A stretch of 64,000 bases of DNA from Albidovulum marisflavi (GCF_025751435.1 NZ_JAOWKY010000006.1:1-64000); one strand, 5' to 3'. Positions 25,630-33,879 are shown, counted from the stretch's first letter. A program made the numbers and translations. The notes: a model not told the origin generated them from the letters alone.

Positions 25630-27366
25630 ATGGCCGCAGTAGACAGGAAGGCCGATCTCGACCGGTTCTACGATCTGCTTCAACGACTGGCTTCAAAGAC
25701 CGGGGGCCTCGTGCGCCTCGAAGACGCAACGGCGCGTCAGTCCTGGCCGTCCCGCGGCGTCTACTTCTTCTTCGAAGACGGTGAAGCTCGTGAGGACGGA
25801 TCACAGCGCGTCGTTCGTGTCGGAACGCACGCGCTCACTTCCGGCTCGAAGTCGACGCTCTGGGGGCGCTTGTCGCAACACCGGGGGAGCGTCGGCGATA
25901 GGACAGGAAACCACCGCGGATCGGTGTTCCGGGATCTGGTCGGCCAGGCAATCATGGCGCGCGACGGGCTGATCGTGCCGTCCTGGGGGAATGGGAAGTC
26001 GGCAGAATATGAGTTTCGGAGCGCTGAGGCAGACTTGGAGCGGCTCGTAAGCGCGCATATCGGCGCGATGAAGATCCTATGCCTTGATGTCGGCGATGAT
26101 CCATCGCCTGCGTCTCTCCGCGGGACAATCGAGCGCAATGCCATTGCTCTTCTCAGCAACTACTCTGGTTCATCGATCGACCCTGCGTCGCCCGGTTGGC
26201 TCGGGCGTCTCAGTGGCCGGGAAAAGGTGCGCCGCTCAGGGTTGTGGAACAGTCGCCATGTCGACGAAGGCTATGACCCGTCCTTTCTGGACGCTCTGGA
26301 GCGGTTGATCGAAGACGGTGATACCATGCCCTCCGCCCCAGGCACGCGCGACATCTATGTCATCCAGTGCGCAAAATCCAAGGTGCCGGGCGGCTACCTG
26401 CGGGACCCTTCGGGGAAGCCGGTGCTGTTCGTCGCGGATCCCGGATCGGCTCCCAAGCGAAGCGATGTCGTCTACGCTCATCCAGATGACCACCGCCCCG
26501 ACGGGTTGTCCTGGCGGCAGTATCTGCTTCGCTACAATGACGAGCGGCCCGATAATCCTGATGGGCTTCACCGGGCAATCGACCTTTACCGCAACCCGGC
26601 ATACGCGGCGATGCGCGACGCGTTCGGCGCCGAAAACCTGCTCGTGCTCTCTGCCGGCTGGGGCCTCGTTCGGGGGAACTTCCTACTCCCCCAATACGAG
26701 ATCACGCTCAGCCAGGCGGGGCGTGCGACCGGATACAATTCGCGCGCGCTGCATCCTGATTTCGACGACTTGGTCCAGCTGCCTGAGACGGCTTCCGGTC
26801 GACTCTGCATGATCGGCGGAAAGGACTATCTGCCCCTCTTCCTGCAGCTTACGCGGGGCTATGCCGGGCCGAGGGCGATCTACTACAACAGCAACACGCC
26901 GCCGGCAGTGACGGGCTTTGAACTCATCCGCTACCCGTCCGACACGAGAACGAATTGGCACTACGCGCTTGCCAAGGAGCTCGCCGATGGTCGGGACGTT
27001 GCGGGTCTGTCTGCACGGGCCGTTCCGAGGAGAGGGCTGGCCGATCGACAGGTCAGAAAACGAACCACTCCTGGCGCTTCGGCAGGAACCCGGGCCGGCG
27101 CGGTCAGTCGGAAGTATGCACCGCTCTACAGGCATCTGATGGAGCAGGAAGAGAGCACCAAGTCCGTGACGCTTACCTTCGCGCAGATCGCTGAGATCCT
27201 CGGTCAGGCGCTACCAGCTTCGGCCAGGATCCACGCACCTGTCTGGTGGGCGAATGGCGGGCACCTTCAAGCAGAGGCCTGGCTACGTGCGGGATACCGG
27301 AAGGCGGCGCATCACCTGGGGAAAGATGCGAAGACGAGCTGGGTGCGCTTTGAGCGAACCTCTTAA
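25630..27366 (+). CDS. GIY-YIG, DUF6884 and DUF7662 fusion protein
   Basis: A 578-residue three-part protein. Residues about 40-95 match a GIY-YIG nuclease: RGVYFFFEDGE, then RVVRVGTHALT and LWGRLSQHRGS. Residues about 240-460 contain DIYVIQCAKSKVPGGYL and LVLSAGWGLVRGNFLLPQYE, as in DUF6884/YaaA-like domains, whose YaaA member binds DNA. The C-terminal 80 residues (TLTFAQIAEILGQALP, WWANGGH, AWLRAGY) resemble DUF7662. The ATG at 25630 has GGGAGCAG upstream. The combination suggests a DNA sensor or cutter. It is divergent from the DUF6998 operon, and these three genes may form one unit. Confidence 0.75.
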   Translation: MAAVDRKADLDRFYDLLQRLASKTGGLVRLEDATARQSWPSRGVYFFFEDGEAREDGSQRVVRVGTHALTSGSKSTLWGRLSQHRGSVGDRTGNHRGSVFRDLVGQAIMARDGLIVPSWGNGKSAEYEFRSAEADLERLVSAHIGAMKILCLDVGDDPSPASLRGTIERNAIALLSNYSGSSIDPASPGWLGRLSGREKVRRSGLWNSRHVDEGYDPSFLDALERLIEDGDTMPSAPGTRDIYVIQCAKSKVPGGYLRDPSGKPVLFVADPGSAPKRSDVVYAHPDDHRPDGLSWRQYLLRYNDERPDNPDGLHRAIDLYRNPAYAAMRDAFGAENLLVLSAGWGLVRGNFLLPQYEITLSQAGRATGYNSRALHPDFDDLVQLPETASGRLCMIGGKDYLPLFLQLTRGYAGPRAIYYNSNTPPAVTGFELIRYPSDTRTNWHYALAKELADGRDVAGLSARAVPRRGLADRQVRKRTTPGASAGTRAGAVSRKYAPLYRHLMEQEESTKSVTLTFAQIAEILGQALPASARIHAPVWWANGGHLQAEAWLRAGYRKAAHHLGKDAKTSWVRFERTS

Positions 27367-27482
27367 AAACTGTCCCACATCGGCGTAACCTTAAATATGC
27401 TAAAATGCCGACGTCGAGTTGCGGATGCATTTCGCGCAGGCGGGGCGGGCCGAAACCTTCAGCGGGGTTGCGAGCTCCTGAA

Positions 27483-28670
27483 CTACTCCGGCTCCGCCGC
27501 CGCCGCGCGGATGGCAGGCCGGAACACATTGATGAAGTCGTTGGTTCGTGTCGTCAGCCAGTCGAGAGCGGCACTGCGCGCCGTAGCCTGTGACAGATCC
27601 CCGAACTGCTTCTTCTCCAGGATCGTCAGCTTCTCGTCCTTGCCCATGTGGACGAAAGCGGTTCCCCCGAGCCGCTGCGACAGGCCATCGCTCCAGTTTT
27701 CAACGACCGCGCGCACTGCGGTCTCGGCAGGCGAGTTCTTGTAATAGGACAAGAACATCCCGACCTCACCCTTCGCGACGATCCGGTAGACCGTGAGCCA
27801 GGCGCTGGAGCCTGCCGCAGGCATGGTGAACGTGATGTGCCCCTGGCGCGGCGCGCGTGGGATGGGTTGCTCGGGGTCGTCGAGCTTCAGCCTGGCAAGG
27901 AAGTCTTCCCAGAAGCGCTGTCGCTCGTCTCCGAAGGCAACCGTCTCGGGGTCAGGTCCGGAGGCTTCCGTGTTTTCCCCATCATCCATCTTGAGGCCGG
28001 CCGGAAGTTCGATGACTCGGCGCACGTCGATGGCGGTCCTTGCCAACACCCTTGGCACCACCAAGCGGCCACCATCCGGCAGCTCGAACATGGGGATTTC
28101 CACCAGGCCGAAGGAGAAGTGGAGCAGAGCCTGGCTGCGGAGGTGTTCGAAGATCGCCTCCACGCCGTCGCGGATACCGTCCCCGACGATCAGGAGGAGA
28201 CAGCGACCGCGTGCGAGGTTGCCGGATAGCGCATCGTGGAAGGCCGCCTCGTCCGCGTCAGGAGCTATAGAGCGGATGCGATCAAAGAGAGACGGCACGC
28301 CGCGCTTCGCAGCCTCGCGTGCGATGTCAGCCGAAGTCCAGCGGGACAGTTCCTTCGCGTAGTCGAGCACCTGACCGACGACCTCGCGCCGCGCTTGCGG
28401 ATTGCGCCAGAGCTTGCACTCGACCAGGACCGGCATCCCGGTAGCCGTCACCATGAAGTTGTCGATCGGTCCCGCGGGTGTGCCGAGTTCCCTGCAGATC
28501 GCGATCGGGTTCACGAAGGCTGGATCGATCTCGGCGATGGGCAGCGCCTCGGGATGCGCGTGCACGAACTCCTGAATGTCCGCCTCAAGCGTGACTTCGA
28601 TGGACCGAAGGGGGACCCCAGCGCTCGCCCTGAGAGTGAACAAGACTGGGTTCGCGTGCTGTCGGGACAT
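27483..28670 (-). CDS. PD-(D/E)XK nuclease with DUF4268-like C-terminus
   Basis: A 395-residue protein. The N-terminal third has a restriction-like core: DNFMVTATGMPVLVECKLWRNPQARREVVGQVLDYA, giving D...E-C-K. The C-terminal part (RQRFWEDFLARL, GEVGMFLSYYKNS, ALDWLTTRTNDF) resembles DUF4268. The start has an excellent GAGGAGG site. It shares its domain order with the accessory gene at 41302-42438 of the type I restriction operon, so the island carries two such proteins. It is monocistronic and its activity is unknown. The 28671-29161 stretch upstream shows nothing I can support as a gene. Confidence 0.75.
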   Translation of the reverse strand: MSRQHANPVLFTLRASAGVPLRSIEVTLEADIQEFVHAHPEALPIAEIDPAFVNPIAICRELGTPAGPIDNFMVTATGMPVLVECKLWRNPQARREVVGQVLDYAKELSRWTSADIAREAAKRGVPSLFDRIRSIAPDADEAAFHDALSGNLARGRCLLLIVGDGIRDGVEAIFEHLRSQALLHFSFGLVEIPMFELPDGGRLVVPRVLARTAIDVRRVIELPAGLKMDDGENTEASGPDPETVAFGDERQRFWEDFLARLKLDDPEQPIPRAPRQGHITFTMPAAGSSAWLTVYRIVAKGEVGMFLSYYKNSPAETAVRAVVENWSDGLSQRLGGTAFVHMGKDEKLTILEKKQFGDLSQATARSAALDWLTTRTNDFINVFRPAIRAAAAEPE

Positions 28671-29161
28671 CTTGCCTCCTCGGGTATCGTCTGCTCAGCA
28701 GTGCCGGAGATGGGAAGGGCGATCAAGAGCTTGCGTGGATGGGCGTGCGCCGACGGTGTGCGCGCGCACCAGGATGAAAACTAAAGCCGCAGTGCCAGAC
28801 CCAGCGTCGAAAATCGGTGCAGAGAGGAATGGCTCGACGTCCGCAGACAGACCGGCGGGGCGTCCCATGGTCGAGAAGCGGAATAGATCGATGCACAGCA
28901 ATAGGAGGTAGGAGAACTCCCGCTGGATGTCGAAGTCCTAGAAGAATCCCGAGTCTGTAATGGGGATGCGTTCTGGCGCCGCCGACATCCTGGCGTTCTG
29001 GCTTCCTCTCCAGGCGACAGCGCTTGGGATTCGCTTCGGCGACGGAGTCGTCAGGGGGCAGGGCTTGCTGTGGATCTCCCTCGGAGCTCTAACGGCGCAG
29101 CCTAACCGAAGAAGGTCTCGCGCTGATTGGGCTGAAGATCGCGTGCTTCGGCTCCCAACGC

Positions 29162-29191
29162 TTGCGGTTTTTGGGCGTTCTTGTATTGTTC
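29162..29191 (+). promoter_or_regulatory. SOS (LexA) box over a promoter
   Basis: GTTC-TTGTATT-GTTC at 29177-29191 is an exact GTTC-N7-GTTC, the LexA site of many alphaproteobacteria. It overlaps the -10 box of a plausible promoter: TTGCGG (29162-29167), 16 bp, TATTGT (29184-29189). It lies upstream of the zinc-ribbon gene and the HMCES-type gene, which fits DNA-damage control of that pair. Confidence 0.7.
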
Positions 29192-29242
29192 TCATTCATG
29201 CCAGCTGCCCACCCATCCGCATCCCCGTTCAGGAACCGCCGC

Positions 29243-29515
29243 ATGGAGGACGCCGCGCGCGACGGCCTGTTGGTCGAGGTCCGTTGCAACGCATGTCAAA
29301 GGAAGGTGGCCTACTGGGCGGTTGATCTGCGCATGGTTCTTGGCCCCGATCACCCGGTCCATGTCGCGCCCTTCGCCTGCAGTGCGTGCAGGACGCGTGA
29401 CTTTCTGGATGTCCGTTGCCGGGTGCCGTCGGTGCGTGAACTCGCCGACGGCTTGACCGTGCGCCGACCCGTCAAGCAGGTTGTGAAGTGGATCTGGCGC
29501 AACGAAAGGGCGTGA
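29243..29515 (+). CDS. Small zinc-ribbon protein, 90 residues
   Basis: The protein has two Cys pairs of a zinc ribbon (VRCNACQRKV and PFACSACRTRDFLDVRC), a middle with VLGPDHPVHV and a basic end (KQVVKWIWRNERA). The ATG at 29243 is chosen because AGGAA lies seven bases upstream; an in-frame ATG at 29201 would sit almost on the predicted transcription start of the SOS promoter. One base separates its stop from the HMCES-type gene, so they are coupled. This may be a DNA-damage accessory protein, inferred from the SOS box and its partner. Confidence 0.7.
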   Translation: MEDAARDGLLVEVRCNACQRKVAYWAVDLRMVLGPDHPVHVAPFACSACRTRDFLDVRCRVPSVRELADGLTVRRPVKQVVKWIWRNERA

Positions 29516-29516
29516 G

Positions 29517-30185
29517 ATGTGCAACCTCTATTCGTCGACGACGGCGACGGAAGCGATGCGGCAACTCTTCGCCATCCGACCGGACCATGACCATCTGGGC
29601 AACCACGAGCCGCTGACGGCGATCTACCCGCGCTACGACGCGCCGGTCGTGCGCCTGGATGCTGAGGGCGAGCGGGAAGCTGTGATGATGCACTGGGGGT
29701 TCCTCCTGCCACAGACCGGCAAGCGCGGCCAGCCGATCATGCCGAAGGCGGTCAACAACGCGCGCGACGACAAGATCCGCACATCGCCCTTCTGGCGGGC
29801 GAGCTTCGAGCAGCGGCGCTGCCTGGTCCCCGCATCCTCGTTCTGCGAGGCCAAGGGCCGCAATCCCGCAACCTATGTCTGGTTCGGGATGACCTCCGAC
29901 GACCCGGCTGCGCGGCCACCCTTTGCTTTCGCGGGCCTCTGGGGGCACTGGCGCGGGCGCTACCGCGACGGGCTGGCCGAGATCGACACCCATACGATCA
30001 TCACCACATCGCCGAACGCACTGGTGCGGCCCGTCCACCCCGACAGGATGCCGGTGATCCTTGATCCCGCGAACTACGAGCAATGGCTGACCGGCACGCC
30101 CGACGAAGCCGTGGAACTCCTGGAGCCGTGTCCGGCAGAGAAGATGCAGATCGTGAAGGAGGGCAGCGAACGCGAGGACGGGTAG
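29517..30185 (+). CDS. SOS response-associated peptidase, HMCES/YedK family
   Basis: A 222-residue SRAP protein that forms a covalent bond with abasic sites in single-stranded DNA and so protects them from cleavage. The catalytic Cys2 follows the initiator Met (MCNLYS). NNARDDKI, the RRCLVPASSFCEA segment with its glutamate, and the DTHTIITTSPN and HPDRMPVIL motifs of the family are all present. It is coupled to the zinc-ribbon gene and lies under a GTTC-N7-GTTC SOS box. It is a common passenger of alphaproteobacterial islands. Confidence 0.9.
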   Translation: MCNLYSSTTATEAMRQLFAIRPDHDHLGNHEPLTAIYPRYDAPVVRLDAEGEREAVMMHWGFLLPQTGKRGQPIMPKAVNNARDDKIRTSPFWRASFEQRRCLVPASSFCEAKGRNPATYVWFGMTSDDPAARPPFAFAGLWGHWRGRYRDGLAEIDTHTIITTSPNALVRPVHPDRMPVILDPANYEQWLTGTPDEAVELLEPCPAEKMQIVKEGSEREDG

Positions 30186-30393
30186 GCGTATTTGGCAAGG
30201 CGCTCTCGCGGCGGGAACCAAGACCCGCCTCGCGACCGCCATCCCCGGCAAGCCAATCGTTCGCCGCGCGCGCGCGGAGCGCTAGGGAGGCGCATGACGA
30301 AGGCGCCGACTGGGATAAGGCAAGGCCCCCAGTGTCCACGACAAATGCGTCAGCTCGCGCCCCCGAAACCTCAGTTGCGCGCGGCGGAGCCTA

Positions 30394-30432
30394 TTGACAA
30401 AGATTGTAACGGTAACGTATATATCCGTTACT
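30394..30432 (+). promoter_or_regulatory. Strong promoter with the shared 24-bp operator (right copy)
   Basis: TTGACA (30394-30399), an 18-bp spacer and TATATA (30418-30423). The 24 bp at 30409-30432 are identical to 6024-6047 on the other strand, including the dyad GTAACG/CGTTAC around the -10 box, here with a tandem extra GTAACG half-site. It points toward the 36-codon frame at 30501 and the 340-residue gene at 30752. In the 30186-30751 gap these are the only features I can point to. Confidence 0.75.
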
Positions 30433-30500
30433 TCCGGGGTATTGCAGTGTGTCCCCACGAAAAGCAGAGGAGAAATCCTATCCCCCCCCCCAAGGCGGCA

Positions 30501-30611
30501 ATGCACAACAGCGACCTGAATAGCACCAAAACGAGAAGCAGCGATCGTTCGCATCCTCCATCCAGAGCCCAACTGCTGCACGCGATGAGGCATCCGACCT
30601 CTTTCCTGTGA
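30501..30611 (+). CDS. Possible 36-residue leader peptide
   Basis: A short frame (MHNSDLNSTKTRSSD to MRHPTSFL) opens behind AAGGCGGC, shortly after a run of ten C (30482-30491). It lies between the shared-operator promoter and the 340-residue gene. Codon use and length do not prove translation; it may be only part of the 5' leader. Confidence 0.25.
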   Translation: MHNSDLNSTKTRSSDRSHPPSRAQLLHAMRHPTSFL

Positions 30612-30751
30612 GGCGATACATGCTCGGTAGCATATCTACAGTCCGCGGCAAACCGCGGCGTTGAACACGTCGGCTCGCGCATCCGAGCGGCCAATCTCGA
30701 CCACGCAAACCAGCGAAGAGGCCGACTATTGTCGGCCCGAAAGGAGAAACC

Positions 30752-31774
30752 ATGCCCAATTTGACCCCACTGCAGCAGCGACTTGATGATGTGCAAAAGA
30801 TCCTGACCCGGATCCCAAGGGCATACACAGGAACCGAAGGTCGGCTGATGCTCACGAAGTGGCCGGCGTATCGGTTCACTTCGCCTTGGGCCGCTACCGC
30901 GAAATTCGTCATCGCCTACAAGACTGCCTACGCGAAAAGCGTTGCGGTCAATTGCGACCGCGATTACGCCTCAATTTTGGAGGTGGCAAGCCGTCTCAAG
31001 CTTGAACAGAACAACGCGCATCTCACCCAGTTGTGGATCGCCCGGCAGCATGCGGACGAGCTTGGCGTGCCATACGAATTCTACTTGGGGTTCGTCTTCG
31101 ACTTCGCAATGCGCAGACAGCGGAGAGCGCAACCTCAACCAAATCAGCTTCGTCCCACCAAGGCACAGGAGACGGCGTGGTTCGTAAAGTTCAAAGAAGA
31201 GTGGAACCTTGATCGACGCAGCAATGAGTATAACCGCATGGCGCCGGCCCCTGAGTATTGCATCGAGAACGATCGCAACCATCCCGCGCAGGCTTTGTTT
31301 CGTGAACAGTTGATGGATCATGCGTCCAATCTGGATGATCCAAGTTTCTTCTTGGGAAAGGCACTGAAAGGAACGCGTCAACTTTCGTTAGAGGAGTGCA
31401 CGGAACGCTTCGGGACAGAGATGGTCGAGCGGGGTGTCAGGTCCTTCGGAGATGCCGTCCGGGACGGTGTCGCGGAGGTCCAGGGCTATCCGAAAATCAG
31501 CATCAACCAATTGCTACCCAGCTGCTTCGGAATACCGGGGGCTGCGGCGGAGCCGGGAAGCGCCTGCAGTTGCTGCCCGATACAGAAAGGGTGTGCTCGG
31601 GCATTGCAGGTCGTGGAGGATGTAGTTCGAAGCACAACCGGAACGGCCGATCCCTTGGCTGAGCACAAGAAGCGACTGCAGCGGGAGCGCACTCGAAGAA
31701 GTAGAGCCAAGAAGTCGCGGCTTGCAGCCACATCAGCCGCAGCTTTTCCAGATCCAAAGGTATGGAGTTGCTGA
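30752..31774 (+). CDS. Element-specific hypothetical protein, 340 residues
   Basis: No family is recognised. The protein is mostly helical and basic. A Cys cluster near residues 255-280 (LLPSCFGIPGAAAEPGSACSCCPIQKGCARA) could bind a metal, and the C-terminus is very basic (KKRLQRERTRRSRAKKSR). The start has AAAGGAG. The gene lies downstream of one of the two copies of the shared promoter and just before the nested inverted repeats at 31809-31949. A DNA-binding role on that repeat, for example in replication or excision of the element, is plausible but unproven. Confidence 0.7.
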   Translation: MPNLTPLQQRLDDVQKILTRIPRAYTGTEGRLMLTKWPAYRFTSPWAATAKFVIAYKTAYAKSVAVNCDRDYASILEVASRLKLEQNNAHLTQLWIARQHADELGVPYEFYLGFVFDFAMRRQRRAQPQPNQLRPTKAQETAWFVKFKEEWNLDRRSNEYNRMAPAPEYCIENDRNHPAQALFREQLMDHASNLDDPSFFLGKALKGTRQLSLEECTERFGTEMVERGVRSFGDAVRDGVAEVQGYPKISINQLLPSCFGIPGAAAEPGSACSCCPIQKGCARALQVVEDVVRSTTGTADPLAEHKKRLQRERTRRSRAKKSRLAATSAAAFPDPKVWSC

Positions 31775-31808
31775 GCATGCGCTAGAGAACCGGAGAGCGT
31801 TTGTCTGC

Positions 31809-31949
31809 TGTCACGCTCCCCAACGACTCTTATACTTTCTAAATAGGCTTCTAACTACTAGGGGAGCGTTACACACCCCCGGCCGGGAAGTCTGTAACGC
31901 TCCCCTAGTATTATTATCTTCACATTTGGAGGAATTGGGGAGCGTGACA
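31809..31949. repeat. Four-site nested inverted repeat
   Basis: The inner pair TACTAGGGGAGCGTTACA (31856-31873) and its exact complement (31893-31910) form 18-bp arms 19 nt apart. The outer pair TGTCACGCTCCCCAA (31809-31823) and its exact complement (31935-31949) form 15-bp arms around them. All four arms share GGGGAGCGT(G/T)ACA in alternating orientation. Partial copies occur at about 31792 and 31978. It fills most of the gene-free stretch 31775-32072 between the 340-residue gene and the WYL regulator. It could be an origin, a recombination or regulator site array, or a structured RNA. Confidence 0.9.
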
Positions 31950-32072
31950 CTCCGGTTCGTCTTTGCTTCCCGGCAGGTAAGCGCTCCCTCTTGATCCTAA
32001 GGTGATACCCTGCCGGTGCCGTTGATGCTGCAGTTCCGGTTCAGCAGGCAGCCAATGGGCTTTTCATTTTCC

Positions 32073-33068
32073 TCATGGCAAGGCCGGGAAGTCCGGTCGC
32101 CGGTATGGAGTCACCAAGTCGCGCAGAGCTGTTGGCGCGAGCACCTCTACCGCATTGCCCCACATGTATAGGTGCCAGGCCATTTCCAGATGTCCGGAAG
32201 CCGTGAAACGGACGGTGAGGCTGCCGTCTGCGTCTTCACTCAGTTCCTGTGACGGGTGGAAGAGGAAGTCCCGGGCGATGGGCGCCGCCTCCGGGCTGAA
32301 ACGCCAGATCACCTCACCGTATTCGTTGTCGGCGTGGAAGCTGCCGAAGGCTCGTGCGGCATGTCTTGCCAGATCGAATGTCGGATCGCGCGCGAAACTT
32401 GTGGCCTCCAGACGGGCACGGGTGATGCGGTCCAGTCGGTAGTGTTGCATTCTCCCATCCCCGCCCGCTTCCCGCGCGACAAGGTAGCGGCGCGTGCCAA
32501 GCAGAAGACCGTGCGGTTCCAGCCGCCGCTCGCGCTCGGGATCGCGGCCACCAGCGTAAGTGACTTCAAGAACGTGTGGCCCCTTGAGGGCTTCCGCGAT
32601 CACGCCAAGAAGGTCCGGTATTGTTCGAACCTGCGGCCCGGGCCGAGAGGCGAAGCCATGTGCTTCCAGGACTGCCTCTGCATCGGCCTCTGCACGGCGT
32701 GCGTGGGGTCCTGGCATGGCGGCTAGAAGCCGGTCACGAAGGCCGGAAAGGGCGCGCACCTCGGTCACCGCACCCTCGCGTTCCGCCCGGCGGATGGCGA
32801 GCTCCAGCGCTGCAAGCTCGCTGTCGCGGATGCCTTGGGCCAGCATCAGCCGAGCGTGGTCGGTCCTGAGCTTCCAGAATTTGCGCCTGTCATCGTCGAT
32901 TCTCGTGGTGCAGTTCGGGAACATCTCCTCGAGTGCCTTAGTCATCCGCTGCGCCGTTCGCCGGTCGACTGAGAAGTCTTCCTCGATATCTGTCAGGGAT
33001 ACGCCGGCATAGCGCGCCGTGGCCATCTCAGCGAGGCGGAGGAGATCTGCAGCTTTCTGGAACGACAC
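32073..33068 (-). CDS. WYL-domain transcriptional regulator
   Basis: A 331-residue regulator with an N-terminal winged helix (KAADLLRLAEMATARYAGVSL, RRTAQRMTKALEEMF), a WYL ligand-sensing domain (VLEVTYAGGRD, RRYLVAREAGG, MQHYRLDRI) and a C-terminal WCX-like part. The layout matches BrxR/CapW-type repressors that guard defence operons. The GTG at 33068 is chosen because GGAGG sits five bases before it; an ATG at 33080 is also in frame. It is divergent from the 238-residue gene, with an inverted repeat between them, so it probably represses both directions and thereby the SbcCD-like operon. Confidence 0.87.
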   Translation of the reverse strand: MSFQKAADLLRLAEMATARYAGVSLTDIEEDFSVDRRTAQRMTKALEEMFPNCTTRIDDDRRKFWKLRTDHARLMLAQGIRDSELAALELAIRRAEREGAVTEVRALSGLRDRLLAAMPGPHARRAEADAEAVLEAHGFASRPGPQVRTIPDLLGVIAEALKGPHVLEVTYAGGRDPERERRLEPHGLLLGTRRYLVAREAGGDGRMQHYRLDRITRARLEATSFARDPTFDLARHAARAFGSFHADNEYGEVIWRFSPEAAPIARDFLFHPSQELSEDADGSLTVRFTASGHLEMAWHLYMWGNAVEVLAPTALRDLVTPYRRPDFPALP

Positions 33069-33083
33069 AGACACCTCCATGAC

Positions 33084-33130
33084 AGGAATTGCCACCCTTA
33101 TCGCACATGTTGGAGGTGTTGGCGATTCCT
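33084..33130. promoter_or_regulatory. Inverted-repeat operator candidate of the WYL regulator
   Basis: AGGAATTGCCACC (33084-33096) and GGTGTTGGCGATTCCT (33115-33130) form imperfect inverted arms (AGGAAT(T/C)GCCA matches) in the space between the WYL gene and the divergent 238-residue gene. The position suits binding of a dimeric WYL repressor. Confidence 0.5.
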
Positions 33131-33162
33131 TGATCAGACGTCCAGCCCAAAGGAGGGCACAG

Positions 33163-33879
33163 ATGCAAATGAACCATGCTGCCTTTGAAAGCTCACCTGC
33201 TCTCCGCGTTTCGCTCAAGCGCGGGCTTTCAAGGCAAGCGGTCGAAGCAGCTGCGCGCACTGCGCCGGACCTGCCGCAGCTATTCCGGCAGGCGTCAGAA
33301 CTACGGCCGAACCGCAAGGCGCTGGAACGCGTGGCCCGCCGGATCAAGGCTCGCTCTGGCGTAGTGCGCGTGGCGCTGTCCGCGGATGGGAAGGCGCTGG
33401 TTTTCGTCACCCGTGCTGCACGCGAGATCAGGGCTTGTGTTGAAGGCGAAGAAGTCTTCCGGGAGACAGGCCTGATCTATCTGCGCGCGCGCGTGGGGAT
33501 CGACGGCGACGATCTCACTTTTCGGCTTAGCGCGGTCGGTTTCTGTGGGCACGCCTTGGAGAGACTGGTCGAACGGTCGACGCTGCGACTTGATCAGCCG
33601 CTCATTCCGGCTCTCGACACCGAGGCAATACAGATCTTCCGCAGCTGGGACACGGCAAGGCTGATCGTTGACGCTGGCGACGAGTATTATCGCGCGGCAA
33701 CCTCGGGGCTCTGGGCTGGAGGTTATGACAGGATGGCGATCGACGACGACTGGAACCTGCGCAGCCGCGACGACATGACCTTGCCGATATTCTCTGCCCG
33801 GACCTTTCTTTCAGAAGCCGAGATGCGTCCGACGCTATGGCTGCGCTGGAAGGATGATCCTGGGTGTCGGATGGCGTGA
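33163..33879 (+). CDS. Hypothetical protein ahead of the SbcCD-like genes, 238 residues
   Basis: No family is recognised. The predicted protein is soluble, with a beta-rich middle (VVRVALSADGKALVFVTR, GLIYLRARVGI) and a GFCGHALERLVERS segment whose His/Glu/Arg pattern is striking. AAAGGAGGG directly precedes the ATG at 33163. It is divergent from the WYL regulator and 79 bp upstream of the SbcD-like gene on the same strand, so it is likely the first gene of that operon. A sensor or specificity factor for the nuclease pair is possible but unsupported by motif. Confidence 0.65.
   Translation: MQMNHAAFESSPALRVSLKRGLSRQAVEAAARTAPDLPQLFRQASELRPNRKALERVARRIKARSGVVRVALSADGKALVFVTRAAREIRACVEGEEVFRETGLIYLRARVGIDGDDLTFRLSAVGFCGHALERLVERSTLRLDQPLIPALDTEAIQIFRSWDTARLIVDAGDEYYRAATSGLWAGGYDRMAIDDDWNLRSRDDMTLPIFSARTFLSEAEMRPTLWLRWKDDPGCRMA

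Noticed and set aside
28695-29195. Several small frames on both strands between the DUF4268 orphan and the SOS box.
   Set aside because: They overlap each other, lack ribosome sites and resemble no protein; the stretch is better left as non-coding.
31809-31949. CRISPR array.
   Set aside because: The repeats alternate in orientation with unequal spacers and no cas gene is in the window; a nested inverted repeat is the correct description.
33081-33410. Longer form of the WYL regulator starting upstream at 33410.
   Set aside because: It would cover the divergent promoter and the start of the 238-residue gene; the GTG at 33068 has the ribosome site.
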